From DASWHD01 sp036393335 (GTDB lineage Bacteria; CG2-30-53-67; CG2-30-70-394), in NCBI GenBank assembly GCA_036393335.1, contig DASWHD010000215.1, forward strand, positions 1-12,297: a stretch of DNA of 12,297 nucleotides. Reading direction: 5' to 3'. The notes beneath the pieces were generated by a model. The model saw only the letters and a program-made list of their open reading frames with translations, had not been told where the DNA came from and searched no databases. Positions 1 to 6,194 of this stretch are shown one piece after another. A program made the position numbers and the translations under genes. The first letter of the stretch is position 1; each line of letters starts with the position of its first letter.

Positions 1-17
1 CTTCCTGCCTTCCTTAG
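1..17. repeat. Arm of a dispersed palindromic repeat (partial copy)
   Basis: Bases 2-17 read TTCCTGCCTTCCTTAG, the exact reverse complement of bases 3596-3611, the left arm of the large palindrome near 3.6 kb. The flank after it (AGAGGAACAT) also resembles the flank of the right arm there (AGAGAAAAAT). The copy is cut by the window edge, so its full extent is unknown. It sits just downstream of the stop codon of the iminopeptidase gene, a usual place for intergenic palindromic repeats. Confidence 0.55.
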
Positions 18-44
18 AGGAACATCGAAGAGGCGGCGTCACTG

Positions 45-1034
45 TCATCCGGCGCCGCTCCGGAATCGGTCCGTGGCACGCACTAGGGCGTCGACGATGC
101 CCGGCTCGGTAGCGGAGTGACCGGCGTCGGGGATGAGCTGCAGCTCCGCCTCCGGCCACGCCCGGTGCAGTGCCCACGCCTGGGCGGCGGGGCACGGCAG
201 GTCGTAGCGGCCCTGGACCATCACCGCCGGGATATGCCGGATCCGCGCCACGTCGCGCAGGATCTGGTCCGGCGCCAGGAACGAGTCGTGCAGGAAGAAG
301 TGGCACTCGATCCGCGCCAGGGCCAGGGCAAACCGCTCCTCGGCGAAGGTCGCGACCAGCTCCGGGCTAGGGTAAAGCTTCGCGGTCGCGCCCTCCCAAA
401 CCGACCAGGCCCGCGCCGCGGCAAGCCGCGTGGCGGGGTCGTCCGCAGTCAACCGCCGGTAATACGCGGCCACCAGGTCGCCGCGCTCCGCCGCAGGGAT
501 CGGCGCCAGGTACTCCTCCCAAGCATCGGGATAGATGGCGCTCGCCCCCTCCTGGTAGAACCAGCGAACATCGCCCGGCCGACATAGGAAGATGCCGCGC
601 AACACCAGCGCCGCGACCCGCTCGGGATGGGCCTGGGCGTAGACCAGGGCGAGGGTCGATCCCCAAGAGCCGCCGAAGACCAGCCAGCGCTCGATCCCCA
701 GGCGGCGGCGCAACGCCTCGATGTCGGCCACCAGGTGAGTCGTGGTGTTGTCCCGCAGCGCGCCGTGGGGTGTGGAGCGACCGGCACCCCGTTGATCAAA
801 CAATGCGATTCGGTAGGCCGCCGGATCGAATAGCCGGCGCTGCCATGCATCGCACCCGGCGCCAGGACCACCGTGGACGAAGAGTGCGGGCAAGCCCGCC
901 GGATTGCCGCACTGCTCATAATACAGGCGGTGAGGTCTGTCGACCGCGAGGAATCCCGTGTCGTACGGTTCGATCGGAGGGTAGACGTCGCGCCGCCCGG
1001 CGATGGGCAGCCCACGATCTGCTGGTGGCCCCAC
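45..1034 (-). CDS. pip: Proline iminopeptidase (alpha/beta hydrolase, family S33)
   Basis: Cytoplasmic serine peptidase that releases N-terminal proline from peptides. With the GTG start at 1034 the protein is 329 residues, close to the 310-330 usual for the family. Visible landmarks are the N-terminal YPPIEPYDTGFLAVD segment, the oxyanion-hole HGGPG at 54-58, DQRGAGRS at 80-87, the nucleophile elbow GGSWGS (Ser123), the acid in GRYD (Asp278) and the catalytic His in AGHS (His306), so the triad is complete. The reading frame is open up to 1154, but that extension is low-complexity, Arg/Pro/Ser rich, and overlaps the preceding gene. GTG 1034 has a GGAG seven bases upstream and lies four bases after the stop of the 69-residue gene, which suggests translational coupling. 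It is the last gene of a probable minus-strand operon. The product is certain to family level; the exact start is less so. Confidence 0.93.
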   Translation of the reverse strand: MGPPADRGLPIAGRRDVYPPIEPYDTGFLAVDRPHRLYYEQCGNPAGLPALFVHGGPGAGCDAWQRRLFDPAAYRIALFDQRGAGRSTPHGALRDNTTTHLVADIEALRRRLGIERWLVFGGSWGSTLALVYAQAHPERVAALVLRGIFLCRPGDVRWFYQEGASAIYPDAWEEYLAPIPAAERGDLVAAYYRRLTADDPATRLAAARAWSVWEGATAKLYPSPELVATFAEERFALALARIECHFFLHDSFLAPDQILRDVARIRHIPAVMVQGRYDLPCPAAQAWALHRAWPEAELQLIPDAGHSATEPGIVDALVRATDRFRSGAG

Positions 1035-1038
1035 CGCC

Positions 1039-1248
1039 CTACTCCGTGGCCTCCCCTGCCGGCGCCGGGGGCTCCGGGATCCGGGCGATGGCCCGCAGCT
1101 CGCGCTTGGCGAGGCGGATCCCCCGGCGCGCGGCGCGCGCCTTGCGCTTGTCACTCGCGTCGCGCGCGGCGCGGAGGCGCTCCCGGGCGGCCGCTAGATG
1201 CTCCTTTGCGGCGGGCTTGTCGTCACGGGTCGGGCTCATCTTGGGCAT
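1039..1248 (-). CDS. Small basic protein of unknown function (69 aa)
   Basis: I do not recognise this protein. It begins MPKMSPTRDD, continues with an alternating Arg/Lys/Ala/Glu-rich stretch (about residues 12-54) that should form one long amphipathic, strongly basic helix, and ends in a Pro/Ala/Glu tail. No cysteines, signal peptide or membrane segment are seen. The ATG at 1248 has a GGAG at good spacing (GGAGTCATTCATG). A second ATG at 1239 is possible. The stop lies four bases before the GTG of the iminopeptidase, and the start 37 bases after the GcvR-like gene, so it fits an operon. The basic helix could bind nucleic acid or ribosomes, but that is a guess. The frame is also open upstream, antisense-like through gcvR, so the coding call rests on ribosome-binding site and spacing. 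Confidence 0.6.
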   Translation of the reverse strand: MPKMSPTRDDKPAAKEHLAAARERLRAARDASDKRKARAARRGIRLAKRELRAIARIPEPPAPAGEATE

Positions 1249-1285
1249 GAATGACTCCACGGAAAGTTCGACGGATGGAAGTGGT

Positions 1286-1822
1286 TTACCCCTTGGCGGG
1301 GTGGATCTCGCTGTCGACGCCGAGTCGCTCGCAGAACTCGCCCAGCTCACGGCGCAGGGCCGAAAGAGGCTGATCGGCGGGGACCTCGATCTGCATGCGC
1401 AGGGAAAACATCGGGGCACCGGTGATCGGCGCCGGATAGGTGGTGGTGATGAGGTCACCGATGTTGATGCGGCGGCGTGCGAGAAAATGGCTGATCTCGT
1501 GGACCACGCCGGGGTGGTCCAGGCACACCGCGCGTACCTCGTACGGCACGCGGTTCGCGGCGCGCCGCTGCGATGGCGCACCGGTCGCCTTGATGGTCAC
1601 CAAGAGGCCGAGCTCCTCCCCGACGGACCGCGCGGCCTGGCCGGCGCGGACCACCGCATCCGATTCACCGGAGAGCAGAAGGATGACGGCGAACTCGGTG
1701 CCCAGGACGCTCATCCGCGAGTCCTCGACGTTGCAGCCACACTCGGCGATGGCACCGGTGAGGCGCGAGACCAGCCCGGGGCGGTCCTCACCGAGGGCAG
1801 AGATCACCAGGTAGTCAGCCAT
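1286..1822 (-). CDS. gcvR: Glycine cleavage system repressor-like ACT protein (GcvR family)
   Basis: The protein has 178 residues made of two ACT domains, roughly 3-80 and 94-175. Each opens with the typical ligand-binding turn: ALGEDRPGLVSRLTGAIAECGCNVEDS at about 9-35 (split into its parts: EDRPGLV and CNVEDS) and LDHPGVVHEISHFLARRRINI at about 101-121 (HPGVVHEI). E. coli GcvR (about 190 aa) has this architecture, has no DNA-binding domain, and acts by binding the activator GcvA to repress gcvTHP when glycine is low. The same role is inferred here. The ATG at 1822 begins MADYLV, at the first strand of ACT1; a TTG 18 bases further out would add six residues and is less likely. No gcvA or gcv structural gene is in the window. 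It lies in a minus-strand cluster between a membrane protein and the small basic protein. Confidence 0.8.
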   Translation of the reverse strand: MADYLVISALGEDRPGLVSRLTGAIAECGCNVEDSRMSVLGTEFAVILLLSGESDAVVRAGQAARSVGEELGLLVTIKATGAPSQRRAANRVPYEVRAVCLDHPGVVHEISHFLARRRINIGDLITTTYPAPITGAPMFSLRMQIEVPADQPLSALRRELGEFCERLGVDSEIHPAKG

Positions 1823-1853
1823 GAGGTTGGACCTTAGCAAAAACGCTCAGGGG

Positions 1854-2522
1854 TCAGCCATCGGCCCCCATGGCGTCTGGCGGCAAAGGGTAACCACGCA
1901 GCCGCATCAGGAGCGCCTTGTCTCCGACATCGGCGGCATACGGCTGCCACAGCTTGGCAACAGCGAAGGTCACGAGCAACGCGCAGTCGAGGTAGAAGAG
2001 CCGCACCTCCCACTGCGGCGACAGCCCACCGGTGAGGTGACCGAGGGCGAGGACCGGCGTCACCAGCGCGAATGCGAAGGTGGTCAGGCGACCAAAACAG
2101 AGCATCTCCTTGACCGCGATGCCACACAGGGTGGCGAGGATGAAGCCATAGCCGATGCCGGCCCAGGTGTGCAGATAGACATTGGGTGCGAGGCCCTCGC
2201 CGATGACCGACGAGACGACTGCGGCGCATAACCCAATCGTGACCAAACCTCGCAACACGCGGTGCAACCATCCCATGTAGAGGTGGATGTAGCGCACCGC
2301 CAGCGCCGCGCCAACGGCCACGGTCCACAAGGCGAGGGAGGCAATCCACGCCGTACCTGCCAGCCCAACGGGTACATGGACCCCGTGACGGTCGACGGCG
2401 CCGTGCCACCCAAGCCACGCGGCGATGCCCATCACGCCCAGGGTCGCCAGCCACAGCCCGGTCCGGTAGAGGAGCACCTCGCGCACATCGAGAGAGGTCA
2501 TTCGGACGGTCGAGAGGTCCAT
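1854..2522 (-). CDS. Multi-pass membrane protein, probably DUF2301 family
   Basis: A 222-residue integral membrane protein with about six hydrophobic segments: near 21-39, 52-78, 92-108, 118-138, 147-166 and 176-191. Conserved-looking polar features inside or beside the membrane include the RYIHLYMGWLHR stretch (77-88), KEMLCFGRL (138-146) and LGHLTGG (160-166). Order and motifs recall the uncharacterised DUF2301/COG5413 integral membrane family, but I am going from memory of that family and cannot check. No function is known. The start is either ATG 2522 or the in-frame ATG seven codons later; neither has a clear ribosome-binding site. Its stop is 31 bases before the gcvR-like start, so co-transcription is likely. 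The short cytosolic tail is charged. Confidence 0.72.
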   Translation of the reverse strand: MDLSTVRMTSLDVREVLLYRTGLWLATLGVMGIAAWLGWHGAVDRHGVHVPVGLAGTAWIASLALWTVAVGAALAVRYIHLYMGWLHRVLRGLVTIGLCAAVVSSVIGEGLAPNVYLHTWAGIGYGFILATLCGIAVKEMLCFGRLTTFAFALVTPVLALGHLTGGLSPQWEVRLFYLDCALLVTFAVAKLWQPYAADVGDKALLMRLRGYPLPPDAMGADG

Positions 2523-2562
2523 GGCCGCAGACTACCACCGGAACGACCACTGCTCTGCCGGC

Positions 2563-2600
2563 AAGGCCGCGCTTCGCGGCGGCCGAAGGGGCGCGGCCTT
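2563..2600. other. Strong GC-rich hairpin between pyrF and the membrane-protein gene
   Basis: AAGGCCGCGC (2563-2572) pairs perfectly with GCGCGGCCTT (2591-2600), and TTCG (2573-2576) with CGAA (2584-2587) can extend the stem inward. On the plus strand it is followed by TTTT (2599-2602), like an intrinsic terminator, but no plus-strand gene ends here. On the minus strand, where pyrF ends at 2683, only two T residues follow. It may attenuate or end pyrF transcription before the downstream operon, or be a plain intergenic palindrome. Confidence 0.45.
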
Positions 2601-2682
2601 TTCGCCGCCACCCGCCACGACCATGCACCGCACCGTGCTGGATAGGTAACCTTCCCCCACGATCCCTGGTGAGAAATGCGGG

Positions 2683-3435
2683 CTACCCCAGTGCCCGCGC
2701 CATCTCCTCGACGATGGCGCGGGCGGCGCCCAGGGGATCGCCCGCATCGCGGATCGGACGACCGACCACCAGATAGTCGGCGCCGGCTTGGAGCGCCTCC
2801 GCCGGGGTCACCACGCGCCGCTGGTCGTCGGCCGCCGCGCCGGCCGGCCGGATGCCTGGGCAGATGATCTGCAAGCGAGGTCCCGCCGCCCGCACCGCGG
2901 CGATCTCCTCGGCCCGGCCGGCGGCGATCACACCGTCCGCCCCGGCCGCCGCGGCGACTGCCGCGCGCGCGCCCACCACCTCGGCGACGTTTGCCACGCC
3001 ACCCGGAAACGTCTGACTGGTGAGCAGGGTGACGACAAAGACCTTCGGCCGCATGCCGTCACGACCGCGACAGGCGGCGGCGACCGCCGGCGCATCCGGG
3101 TGTACCGTCACCACCTCGACGCCGAGGTTCGCGGCGACACGTACCGCCCGCTCCACCGTCGTGGCGATGTCGAGGAGCTTGATGTCGAGAAACACCCGCA
3201 GCCCTTCGGCCACCAGCTCCTTCACCAGGGCGGGGCCCGCAGCGAAGAACAGCTCCAGCCCCACCTTGAAGAACGAGACTTCGGGACGGAGCAGGCGCAC
3301 AAAGCCGCGCGCCTCGGCCGTCGAGCCGACGTCGAGGGCGAAGATCAGCCGCTGCCGTGCCGCGACGCGGGATCGATCAAGCTCCACGGCCGGTCGTACC
3401 ACGTGACGGGTAAACGGGGGAAGGCCTGGCGTCAC
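2683..3435 (-). CDS. pyrF: Orotidine 5'-phosphate decarboxylase
   Basis: Catalyses the last step of UMP synthesis, OMP to UMP plus CO2; cytosolic TIM-barrel dimer. With the GTG start the protein has 250 residues, slightly above the 225-245 usual for bacteria. The catalytic set is visible: Asp35 (FALDV), Lys57 (FFKVGLE), and the DxKxxD triad Asp84, Lys86 and Asp89 (FLDIKLLDI), then the phosphate-loop PGIRP (about residue 200) and VGRPI near the C-terminus. The usual His and Pro-Asn of DxKxHDIPNTV are Leu and Ala-Thr here (KLLDIATTV). Starts at GTG 3435, 3402 and 3387 are all possible; the first follows AGGGA immediately, so none has a well-spaced Shine-Dalgarno. The gene appears monocistronic, with its promoter in the divergent gap upstream. 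Confidence 0.93.
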   Translation of the reverse strand: MTPGLPPFTRHVVRPAVELDRSRVAARQRLIFALDVGSTAEARGFVRLLRPEVSFFKVGLELFFAAGPALVKELVAEGLRVFLDIKLLDIATTVERAVRVAANLGVEVVTVHPDAPAVAAACRGRDGMRPKVFVVTLLTSQTFPGGVANVAEVVGARAAVAAAAGADGVIAAGRAEEIAAVRAAGPRLQIICPGIRPAGAAADDQRRVVTPAEALQAGADYLVVGRPIRDAGDPLGAARAIVEEMARALG

Positions 3436-3502
3436 TCCCTGACCGTCGGCTCACATTTCCCCGCGGCGAGAGCAGAGTCCGCTCCGACGGGGGGAGGGTG
3501 CC

Positions 3503-3508
3503 GTTATA
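3503..3508 (-). promoter_or_regulatory. Possible -10 box for pyrF
   Basis: On the minus strand the hexamer reads TATAAC, about 70 bases before the first possible pyrF start. No good -35 lies 16-18 bases upstream (GGCAGG at 17). This is a weak candidate offered only because it is the best AT-rich hexamer in an otherwise GC-rich gap. Confidence 0.25.
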
Positions 3509-3595
3509 GGCGAAGTCAGATGTCACCTGCCGGGTGAACCGGGCGCGTGACGGCCAACGCGCCCCACGGTAGCACCTCGTTGGTGAGCAACGCCG

Positions 3596-3687
3596 CTAAG
3601 GAAGGCAGGAAAAGGGCGGGAATCCAGGAAGGGTTACCCGCATCGGGTGGATGCTTCCGCCTTTTCCTGCCCTCCTGCTTTCCTTAG
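3596..3687. repeat. ~92-base imperfect palindrome, likely dispersed repeat
   Basis: The outer arms CTAAGGAAGGCAGG (3596-3609) and CCTGCTTTCCTTAG (3674-3687) match with one mismatch in 14. Inside, GGAAAAGGGCGG (3608-3619) faces CCGCCTTTTCC (3657-3667), GGAAG (3627-3631) faces CTTCC (3654-3658), and the tip ACCCG-CAT-CGGGT (3636-3648) is perfect. A seven-base insertion (about 3668-3674) offsets the right arm. One arm recurs in inverse orientation at 2-17. The GGCGGGAATCCAGG segment (3615-3628) resembles intergenic palindromes common in proteobacteria. No protein is encoded. The rest of the 3436-3851 gap (416 bases) holds only the weak pyrF -10 above; I see no gene in it. Confidence 0.6.
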
Positions 3688-3851
3688 AGAAAAATGGCGC
3701 AGCGCCGCCTTCCCATGCCAGGCGACCTGCGGGCGTCGGCGGCTCCACGGCGGCCGGAGAACCGACGATTATGGTCACTTCGCCCGCAACGGATGCATGA
3801 TCGGGGACAAACTCCTTCTGGCGCCGCACCCAGGGGTGTAGCGTCGTCCCG

Positions 3852-4697
3852 ATGGCCGAACACGTCTGCCAGCGCCGCGTCTCAATTTCCCTTTCCCTGC
3901 CCCTCGGGGTCGCGGGATGGACCCTGGTGGCGGTGGCCACGGTCGCGATCGCCGCACCCCTCCTGGCGCCCTACGACCCCCAGGCCCTCGACTTGCCGGG
4001 TGGGCTCGCCGGCCCCTCCGCCGCCCACTGGTTGGGCCAGGACAAGCTCGGCCGCGACCTGTTGTCACGCATCCTCCTCGGCGCACGTATCTCGCTGGGT
4101 GTCGCCTCCGCCACCGTGCTCGTCACCACCACCGTCGGGGTCGGCTTCGGCCTGCTCGCCGGGTGGCGCGGAGGCTGGCTCGATGAGGCGCTGATGCGCA
4201 TCACCGACATTTTTCTCGCATTTCCCGGCATCCTGCTGGCCATCGCCTTCACCGCCGCCGCCGGCCCCGGCATCGGCCACGTGATCGTCGCCCTGAGCCT
4301 GATCGGATGGGTCGGGTATGCGCGCCTCACCCGCGGCCAGGTGCTCGCCATGCGCGAGCGGGAGTTCATGGCGGCCGCGACTGCCCTCGGCCTACCGGCG
4401 CGGCGCCTGCTCTTCCGACACCTGCTGCCCAACGTGGCGTCACCCGTGTTGGTGGAGGCGACCTTCGGCTTCGCGTACGCCATCCTGGCGGAATCCTCCT
4501 TGTCGTTCCTCGGCCTCGGGACCCAGCCACCCACATCGAGCTGGGGCGCGCTGCTCGACGCGGGCCGCAGTTACCTGCTGGTCGCGCCGCACATCACCAC
4601 GTTCCCCGGTCTGGCGATCTTCCTCACCGTGCTGTGCACGGTCCATCTCGGTGACCGGCTACGTGACCGCCTCGATCCACACCACGTCCCGTCATGA
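3852..4697 (+). CDS. ABC transporter permease, DppC/OppC type
   Basis: An inner-membrane permease subunit of 281 residues from the peptide/nickel/opine uptake family. Features in order: TM1 at about 18-40; the periplasmic family signature HWLGQDKLGRDLLSRILLGAR split around 59-79 (LGRDLLSR is diagnostic); further helices near 84-105, 118-137, 141-158 and 198-222; the EAA coupling loop EFMAAATALGLPARRLLFRH (171-190) followed by LLPN; FLGLGTQPP and SWG (219-232); and a last helix at about 250-265. Substrate cannot be read from a permease alone. Normally a DppB-type partner precedes it and ATPases follow; none is here, as the 416 bases upstream are non-coding and a small protein follows. The ATG 3852 has no obvious Shine-Dalgarno. 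The frame and family are secure, the start less so. Confidence 0.9.
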   Translation: MAEHVCQRRVSISLSLPLGVAGWTLVAVATVAIAAPLLAPYDPQALDLPGGLAGPSAAHWLGQDKLGRDLLSRILLGARISLGVASATVLVTTTVGVGFGLLAGWRGGWLDEALMRITDIFLAFPGILLAIAFTAAAGPGIGHVIVALSLIGWVGYARLTRGQVLAMREREFMAAATALGLPARRLLFRHLLPNVASPVLVEATFGFAYAILAESSLSFLGLGTQPPTSSWGALLDAGRSYLLVAPHITTFPGLAIFLTVLCTVHLGDRLRDRLDPHHVPS

Positions 4698-4707
4698 CCC
4701 CGGGGTC
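4696..4707. other. Perfect 12-base palindrome GACCCCGGGGTC
   Basis: The palindrome overlaps the stop codon region of the permease and ends four bases before a good -35 box. Its place at the upstream edge of a promoter would suit a dimeric regulator, or it may be chance in GC-rich DNA. Confidence 0.3.
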
Positions 4708-4710
4708 GGT

Positions 4711-4739
4711 TTGACTTACCCCCCCTGAGTGAAGAGAAT
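4711..4739 (+). promoter_or_regulatory. Sigma-70-type promoter for the small membrane protein gene
   Basis: TTGACT (4711-4716, five of six to consensus) and GAGAAT (4734-4739, four of six) are 17 bases apart. Transcription would begin near 4746, giving a leader of about 23 bases containing GGAG at 4757-4760 ahead of the ATG at 4769. It is among the best promoter matches in the window and would separate the downstream genes from the permease. Confidence 0.5.
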
Positions 4740-4768
4740 GCCGCGCCTTTTTCTCCGGAGCCCCCGTG

Positions 4769-5092
4769 ATGAACCCCCCTTCCGAATACACCTACAACGT
4801 CGCCCGCGAGGCCATCTACGTCCTGATCGTCGGCTTCCTGTGGGGCATGGCCATGCTGATCTTCTCCATCGGGGGAATCGAGGGATACAAGGAAATCCGT
4901 AACAAACGGGCGTACGCCATCCAGGCGGTGACCGCGGCCGACCCGGCGGCGCAGGAGGAGGCACGGCACAAGGCGGGCGAGGCATTCAATCACGCGCTGG
5001 AGCTGTGGGGTGAGGCGGGGGCAACCATCGTCGTGTTGTGCGTGGGAGCGGTGATCACCACCCGCTGGATGAACCGCAAGTATCCGGCGTAG
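4769..5092 (+). CDS. Small two-helix membrane protein of unknown function (107 aa)
   Basis: I do not recognise the family. Two membrane segments are clear, about residues 14-38 (aromatic and Gly rich, ending FSIGGIEGY) and 82-99 (ATIVVLCVGAVIT). Between them is a charged helical region (about 40-80) rich in Ala, Glu, Gln and Arg. The protein ends in WMNRKYPA with positive charges, which suggests both termini on the cytoplasmic side with a helical hairpin or loop between. GGAG at 4757-4760 is eight bases from the ATG at 4769; a GTG one codon earlier is five bases away and less likely. It has its own promoter candidate and precedes nagZ by 73 bases. That gap holds a small hairpin (CGTCGT 5105-5110 with ACGACG 5115-5120) without a T-run, so read-through into nagZ is possible. 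Confidence 0.8.
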   Translation: MNPPSEYTYNVAREAIYVLIVGFLWGMAMLIFSIGGIEGYKEIRNKRAYAIQAVTAADPAAQEEARHKAGEAFNHALELWGEAGATIVVLCVGAVITTRWMNRKYPA

Positions 5093-5165
5093 TCACTTCC
5101 CTGCCGTCGTACCGACGACGCGCAGCAGACTGTGGCTTGCGAGTCGTGACGATGGCGACGGATGG

Positions 5166-6152
5166 ATGAGCGCCACCTTTCCCATCGGCCGGCTGTTCGT
5201 CATCGGCGTGCCCGGCACCGCGCTCGATGCCGAGAGCCGGGCGCTGCTGCGCGATCAGCAGGTCGGCGGGGTTATCCTGTTCGCGCACAATCTCGCCTCT
5301 CCGGACCAAGTGCGCGACCTGACGCGGGAGATCCACACGGCCGCTAGCCGTCCCGTGCTGATCGCCGTCGATCAGGAGGGGGGTCCGGTCTCCCGCCTCC
5401 CCTCGCCCCCCTACCCCCGCTACCCTGCGCCGGCGGAGCTCGGCGGCCGGGCCGTGGAGGAAGAGGTCGAGGCGGTGGCCGCCGAGATGGCGACGGTCCT
5501 GGCGGGCCTGGGAATCAACACGAACCTCGCCCCGGTCCTCGACGTGGTCGACGATCCACACACGGCGTTCATCGCCGCTCGCTCCTTCGGCCGCGACCCG
5601 GACCTCGTCACGCGCCTCGGCCGGGCGTTTGTGCGCGGCTGCGAACGGGCCGGCGTGTTGCCCTGCGTGAAGCACTTTCCCGGCCACGGCGCGACGCGCG
5701 ACGACTCACACCAGACCCTGCCGACGATCACCGCCCCGGAGGCGACCCTGCGGGCGCGCGATCTGGCGCCGTTTCACACCCTGATCGAACGGGGCGGCAC
5801 CCTGGTGATGCCGGCCCACGTGCGCTATTCCGCCCTCGATCCGATCCTGCCGGCCACCCTGTCCGAGCGCATCCTGCGTGGCTGGTTGCGCGACGAGCTG
5901 GGCTTCGCGGGCGTCGTGATCAGCGACGACATGGAGATGCGGGCCATCACCGACCACTTCCGGCCCGCAGACATCGTACGCCGTTACTGGTCCGCCGGCG
6001 GTGACCTGGTGCTCGTGGGCCACGATCAACGGTACGCCCGCACGTTGCTGGCGGCCGCCGAAGACGCAATAGCCGATGACGACCTCGACATGGCTCTGTT
6101 AGAAGAGAGCCTGCAGCGGGTCGAGGCACTACAGCGCTCGGTATTGAGCTAG
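5166..6152 (+). CDS. nagZ: Beta-N-acetylhexosaminidase NagZ (GH3)
   Basis: A cytosolic glycosidase that removes N-acetylglucosamine from GlcNAc-anhydroMurNAc-peptides during cell-wall recycling. The protein has 328 residues, near the family's usual ~340, and is a single GH3 barrel. Seen in it: FAHN (39-42), the VDQEGGPVSR substrate loop (68-77), NLAPVLDV (120-127), the KHFPGHG signature (169-175), DSH (180-182) carrying the His that acts as acid/base in this family, and VISDDMEM (251-258) with the Asp nucleophile. There is no signal peptide, as expected. ATG 5166 was chosen because MSATFPIGRLFVIGV begins at the first barrel strand; the ribosome-binding site is weak (GACGG). The stop is 42 bases before the enolase start, so the two may share a transcript. 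Confidence 0.94.
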   Translation: MSATFPIGRLFVIGVPGTALDAESRALLRDQQVGGVILFAHNLASPDQVRDLTREIHTAASRPVLIAVDQEGGPVSRLPSPPYPRYPAPAELGGRAVEEEVEAVAAEMATVLAGLGINTNLAPVLDVVDDPHTAFIAARSFGRDPDLVTRLGRAFVRGCERAGVLPCVKHFPGHGATRDDSHQTLPTITAPEATLRARDLAPFHTLIERGGTLVMPAHVRYSALDPILPATLSERILRGWLRDELGFAGVVISDDMEMRAITDHFRPADIVRRYWSAGGDLVLVGHDQRYARTLLAAAEDAIADDDLDMALLEESLQRVEALQRSVLS

Positions 6153-6174
6153 CCCATCCGCAGCCACACCAACA

Positions 6175-6186
6175 CTCTCCGGAGAG
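6175..6186 (+). promoter_or_regulatory. Palindrome covering the enolase ribosome-binding site
   Basis: CTCTCCGGAGAG is a perfect 12-base palindrome whose right half contains the Shine-Dalgarno GGAG (6181-6184), ten bases before the ATG. As RNA it cannot form a tight hairpin alone (no loop), but could pair between molecules or with nearby bases. Confidence 0.3.
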
Positions 6187-6194
6187 CCACTGCC

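Noticed and set aside
1034..1154. N-terminal extension of pip up to 1154
   Set aside because: The added ~40 residues are Arg/Ser/Pro rich, overlap the upstream small gene in another frame, and lie ahead of the normal family start.
770..1837. Plus-strand open frame of 355 codons across pip, the small gene and gcvR
   Set aside because: It is antisense to clearly coding frames, its protein is Arg/Ala/Gly-rich and shows no family motif. Long antisense frames are usual at this GC content.
2532..2747. Minus-strand frame of 71 codons between pyrF and the DUF2301-like gene
   Set aside because: It overlaps the pyrF 3' end and the hairpin at 2563-2600, and its Arg/Pro/Ser/Trp composition is like the out-of-frame shadows elsewhere.
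3596..3940. Minus-strand frame of 114 codons running through the palindromic repeat and the permease start
   Set aside because: It reads through the repeat arms and the opposite strand of the permease N-terminus. Its sequence matches nothing I know and has no ribosome-binding site. Possible decay of an older gene in 3690-3850 was considered but no motif supports it.
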